DNA from: CAYTLW01 sp964438735
GTDB lineage: Bacteria; Myxococcota_A; UBA9042
Assembly (NCBI GenBank): GCA_964438735.1
Contig: CAYTLW010000006.1
Location: 1 to 64,000 of the forward strand
DNA length: 64,000 nt
Reading direction: 5' to 3'
A model generated the notes under the pieces. It was given only the letters and a program-made list of their open reading frames with translations. It was not told where the DNA came from and ran no database searches. Of this stretch, positions 61,601 to 64,000 are shown in pieces. Numbering within the stretch: the stretch's first letter is position 1; each line of letters opens with the position of its first letter. The position numbers were made by a program, and so were the translations under genes.

Positions 61601-62095
61601 GGCCGGGCTCCGCTCGTGAAGGGCCCGGGAACGCCGGGTCGCGGCCCCGCCCTGCTGGGGCCGTCCGCGATGCCCGGGCGGGCCGTCTGCTCTAGTCGAC
61701 GTCCCCGGGCTGAACAAGCTGATCGAAGCGCTGGATGCGAACGCTGGCCGGCCGCAGCGTCGACGACGTCGAGTGCGACCAGCGATTTCACGACTGCTGT
61801 GGTCTCGCGTGCCGTGCCGTCGGCCACCCGCACCTCCGCATGTGGCGGAATGCCACATGCTTCGGCTCGCGAAAGTCGTTCGGATGTTTGCGATCGCCGC
61901 GCTCTCGCGCTGCACCTTCGCCGATAGCGAGGGAAACCCGCGGCCACGGGCACGGACACGGCCACAGATACGGACACGGTCACGGCCACCGAACTCCACA
62001 TCCTACCCGCCTTGAAAGCCCAACTCCCCTTCCTAGCTTGAAATGGCGACATCCGACACCCGTCGAGTCGCCCCAATCCGAACAGGGAGTGCACC
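61601..62095. other. Degraded or non-coding stretch before asnA
   Basis: 495 bp in which I recognise no gene. It contains a run of eight imperfect hexamers (61944-61991). The asnA promoter should lie in its last 100 bases, but no convincing -35/-10 pair stands out; an agggag ribosome binding site precedes the asnA ATG. Confidence 0.55.
61944..61991 (+). repeat. Imperfect hexanucleotide tandem repeat (ncacgg)x8
   Basis: Eight consecutive 6-mers: ccacgg gcacgg acacgg, then ccacag atacgg acacgg, then tcacgg ccaccg. Most fit the consensus ncacgg. It lies in non-coding DNA 100-150 bp upstream of asnA. Confidence 0.7.
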
Positions 62096-63217
62096 ATGAA
62101 CGACAAGACTGCAGATCTCGCTGGACCCGGCATCGGCACCTACGAGGAGGTCGCCGCCGGCCTGCCTACGGACTACCGCTCGGTCCTGACGCCCAAGGAG
62201 ACCCAGAAGGGGATCTACGCCGTCAAACGCTGCATCGAGGATGGCCTCGACCGCGAGCTCAACCTGATGCTCGTGCAGTGCCCGCTGATCATGGACAAGC
62301 ACAGCGGCATGAACGACTACCTCGATCGCGACGGCTCGCGCACGCCGATCGATTTTCCCGCCGGTCTTGGCCTCGAAAAACGCATCGAGGCGCAGGTGGT
62401 GCAGGCGGCGACGAAGTGGAAGCGCTTCGCCCTGAAGCAGTATGGCTGCGATGTGGGGGAGGGCATCAACACCGACATGCGGGCGGTGCGCAAGGATTAC
62501 TTCCTGGACCACGACCACAGCTCCTATGTCGACCAGTGGGATTGGGAGCAGGTCATCACCGCCGACCAGCGCAACCTGGACTACCTGACCGATGTGGTGA
62601 AGCGGATCTGGAAGGTGTTTGTGGAGGCCGAGAATCTGGCCCACGACATGTTCCCGCAGCTGGATGCCTACGAGAAGATGCCGGCCGAGCTGGTCTTCTT
62701 GCATGCCGAGGAGATCCTGGACATGTACCCCGACCTGCCGCGTAAGCAGCGGGAGACGCGGATCGTGCAGGAGTATCCGGCCATCTTCATCTATGGCATC
62801 GGCCACACGCTCGAGGATGGCTACCCGCACGAGATGCGTGCCGCCGATTACGACGACTGGACGACGCCCTCGGTGGTCAAGAAGGGCAAGCAGATGCACG
62901 GCCTCAACGGTGACATCCTGGTCTGGAATCGGATCACCAAACGCCGCCACGAGCTCAGCTCCATGGGCGTGCGGGTGACCAAGGAGTCGCTGCGTAGGCA
63001 GCTGGAGATCACCGGTCAGGAAGACTTCCTGCAGATGCCCTACCACCAGATGATCCTCAACGACGAGATCCCGCTGAGCATCGGCGGCGGCATCGGCCAG
63101 AGCCGGATCTACAGCTACATCCTCAAGAAGGCGGCCTTGGGCGAGGTGAGCGTGACCATCTGGCCTGACCAGCTGCACGAGATCTGCGAGGCGCGCAACA
63201 TCCACCTGTTGCGTTAG
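62096..63217 (+). CDS. asnA: Aspartate-ammonia ligase
   Basis: A 373-residue asparagine synthetase A, a class II tRNA-synthetase-like enzyme making asparagine from aspartate, ammonia and ATP. Family stretches include LVQCPLIMDKHSGMNDYLDR, DYFLDHDHSSYVDQWDWEQV, ILVWNRITKRRHELSSMG and, as motif 3, SIGGGIGQSRIY. The length is slightly above the E. coli enzyme (330), mainly through a 20-residue N-terminus and an insert near DMYPDLPRKQRETRI. An agggag precedes the ATG. It stands alone between a degraded stretch and a membrane protein gene. Confidence 0.93.
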   Translation: MNDKTADLAGPGIGTYEEVAAGLPTDYRSVLTPKETQKGIYAVKRCIEDGLDRELNLMLVQCPLIMDKHSGMNDYLDRDGSRTPIDFPAGLGLEKRIEAQVVQAATKWKRFALKQYGCDVGEGINTDMRAVRKDYFLDHDHSSYVDQWDWEQVITADQRNLDYLTDVVKRIWKVFVEAENLAHDMFPQLDAYEKMPAELVFLHAEEILDMYPDLPRKQRETRIVQEYPAIFIYGIGHTLEDGYPHEMRAADYDDWTTPSVVKKGKQMHGLNGDILVWNRITKRRHELSSMGVRVTKESLRRQLEITGQEDFLQMPYHQMILNDEIPLSIGGGIGQSRIYSYILKKAALGEVSVTIWPDQLHEICEARNIHLLR

Positions 63218-63284
63218 ATCGCCGAAGGTCGACTCTTCGACCGGCCCTGTTCGTCGTGCCTTCCAGCGGGTACAACTGGGCCCG

Positions 63285-64000
63285 ATGACGACGCAGCACC
63301 ATGGGACCGGGCGCCGCACGTCCGCCTGGCTGGCTGGCCTGGGCGCTTTTGCCGGCGTGGCCCATGGCCTGAACTACGTCGCCCTGCACGACGCCGCTCA
63401 TGAAGATGAACCCCTGGGCGCCATGCTGGTGGTCCGCCTGGTCATCGGGATGCTGCTCGGACCGGCGCTCCTGCTGGGTCTGCGCGCGCTTTTGCGTCGG
63501 CTGGTGGCGCAGCTGGCGGTGGTCGAGGCGGCCCGGCAGCGCTACCTGGCGTGGGAGCGCTGGACCTGGATCGCGCTCCTGCTCTGGGGCCTGGGCGCGT
63601 TTGGCATTCACCTGGGGGTGGTCGGCGACCTGTTGATAGTGGCGATCTTCGCCTGCGCCCAGTTGACGCTGCTGCTCTACCCCACCGGCCGCACGGACGC
63701 GGTCGATGTGGCCTCCTTTGGGATCATCTCGAGCCTTTTCATGGCCAGCGGTTTTGCGGCGTTGATCTACCAGGTGGCCTGGCAGCGGGCGCTCTTCACC
63801 GCGTTTGGCGTCAACATCGAGTCCATCACCATCATCGTGTCGTTGTTCATGTTCGGCCTCGGCGTAGGCGCCATGGTGGGCGGGGTGCTCTCGCATCGTT
63901 TCGCCGACCGGCTGCCCGGGCTGTTTCTGGTCTGCGAGCTGGCCATCGGCGTGTTTGGCCTGTTCAGCCTGGCCCTCATCGACGTGGTCAGCGCCGCCAC
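63285..64000 (+). CDS. Spermidine-synthase-like membrane protein (5' part, cut by window end)
   Basis: An open frame from ATG 63285 to the window edge (238 codons so far). It begins with several membrane segments of no clear family, then from about residue 150 shows SLFMASGFAALIYQVAWQRA, FGVNIESITIIVSLFMFGLG and AMVGGVLSHRFADR, the same opening pattern as the membrane half of the spermidine-synthase-like protein at 22.6-25.8 kb. It is therefore probably another membrane-fused SpeE-like protein whose catalytic domain lies beyond the window. No strong ribosome binding site is visible, so the start is tentative. Confidence 0.7.
   Translation, partial: MTTQHHGTGRRTSAWLAGLGAFAGVAHGLNYVALHDAAHEDEPLGAMLVVRLVIGMLLGPALLLGLRALLRRLVAQLAVVEAARQRYLAWERWTWIALLLWGLGAFGIHLGVVGDLLIVAIFACAQLTLLLYPTGRTDAVDVASFGIISSLFMASGFAALIYQVAWQRALFTAFGVNIESITIIVSLFMFGLGVGAMVGGVLSHRFADRLPGLFLVCELAIGVFGLFSLALIDVVSAA

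Overview
The window is GC-rich, densely coded DNA from a Gram-negative bacterium, most likely a myxobacterium or relative (Myxococcota / former Deltaproteobacteria). The evidence is the run of very large secreted Cys-rich lipoproteins built of CDDGxPCT-, CGDGxC- and MopE-type motifs behind Asp/Gly/Ala-rich linkers, the wobble-GC-driven open antisense frames, and the mix of eukaryote-like extracellular modules (somatomedin B, P-domain, LamG, fibrinogen-like). No phage, CRISPR array, intact transposase, rRNA or tRNA gene was recognised.

Layout. 1-11.8 kb: four consecutive minus-strand genes for secreted Cys-rich or P-domain proteins, ending in a strong terminator (5991-6032) and including a 1,913-residue lipoprotein with four somatomedin-B domains and about 800-bp internal tandem repeats. 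12-16 kb: a redoxin, then a PAP2-type membrane enzyme coupled to a cation/proton antiporter. 16-20.7 kb: a lipoprotein hydrolase bracketed by inverted copies of a 64-bp repeat, then a LolCDE/MacB-like ABC transporter operon. 20.8-22.6 kb: an internally deleted carbamoyltransferase relic, a RaSEA-like radical SAM protein and infA. 22.6-33.7 kb: a spermidine-synthase-like membrane protein, a START-domain protein, a secreted helical protein, a hydrolase-natA-natB-like operon and two lipoproteins. 33.9-40.2 kb: adenosine deaminase, a 2TM protein, a response regulator, an acyltransferase-GpsA pair for phospholipid synthesis, and an N-formylglutamate amidohydrolase-like protein. 40.2-49.7 kb: a second P-domain protein (paralogue of the first), a HEAT-like protein, a lipoprotein, a sensor kinase and an FG-GAP lipoprotein. 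49.7-57.8 kb: a redox module (GltD-like Fe-S flavoprotein, NuoE-like, NuoF/HydB-like, 4x[4Fe-4S] ferredoxin) interrupted by another giant Cys-rich LamG lipoprotein. 57.8-64 kb: trkH, a degraded stretch with gene relics, an M20 amidase/carbamoylase, a deleted methyltransferase relic, asnA, and the start of a second spermidine-synthase-like membrane protein.

The themes are an elaborate lipoprotein-rich cell surface, ABC systems that may service it, a soluble NAD(H)-linked iron-sulfur redox set without complex I membrane subunits, and small islands of genome decay. The points most worth a second look are the somatomedin-B repeat protein, the 64-bp repeat family that also supplies an ABC gene's stop codon, the flavoprotein that appears to lack its pyridine-nucleotide domain, and two genes that lost their middles, one of them at a visible microhomology. 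Starts were chosen from visible ribosome binding sites; all functions are inferred from sequence only.
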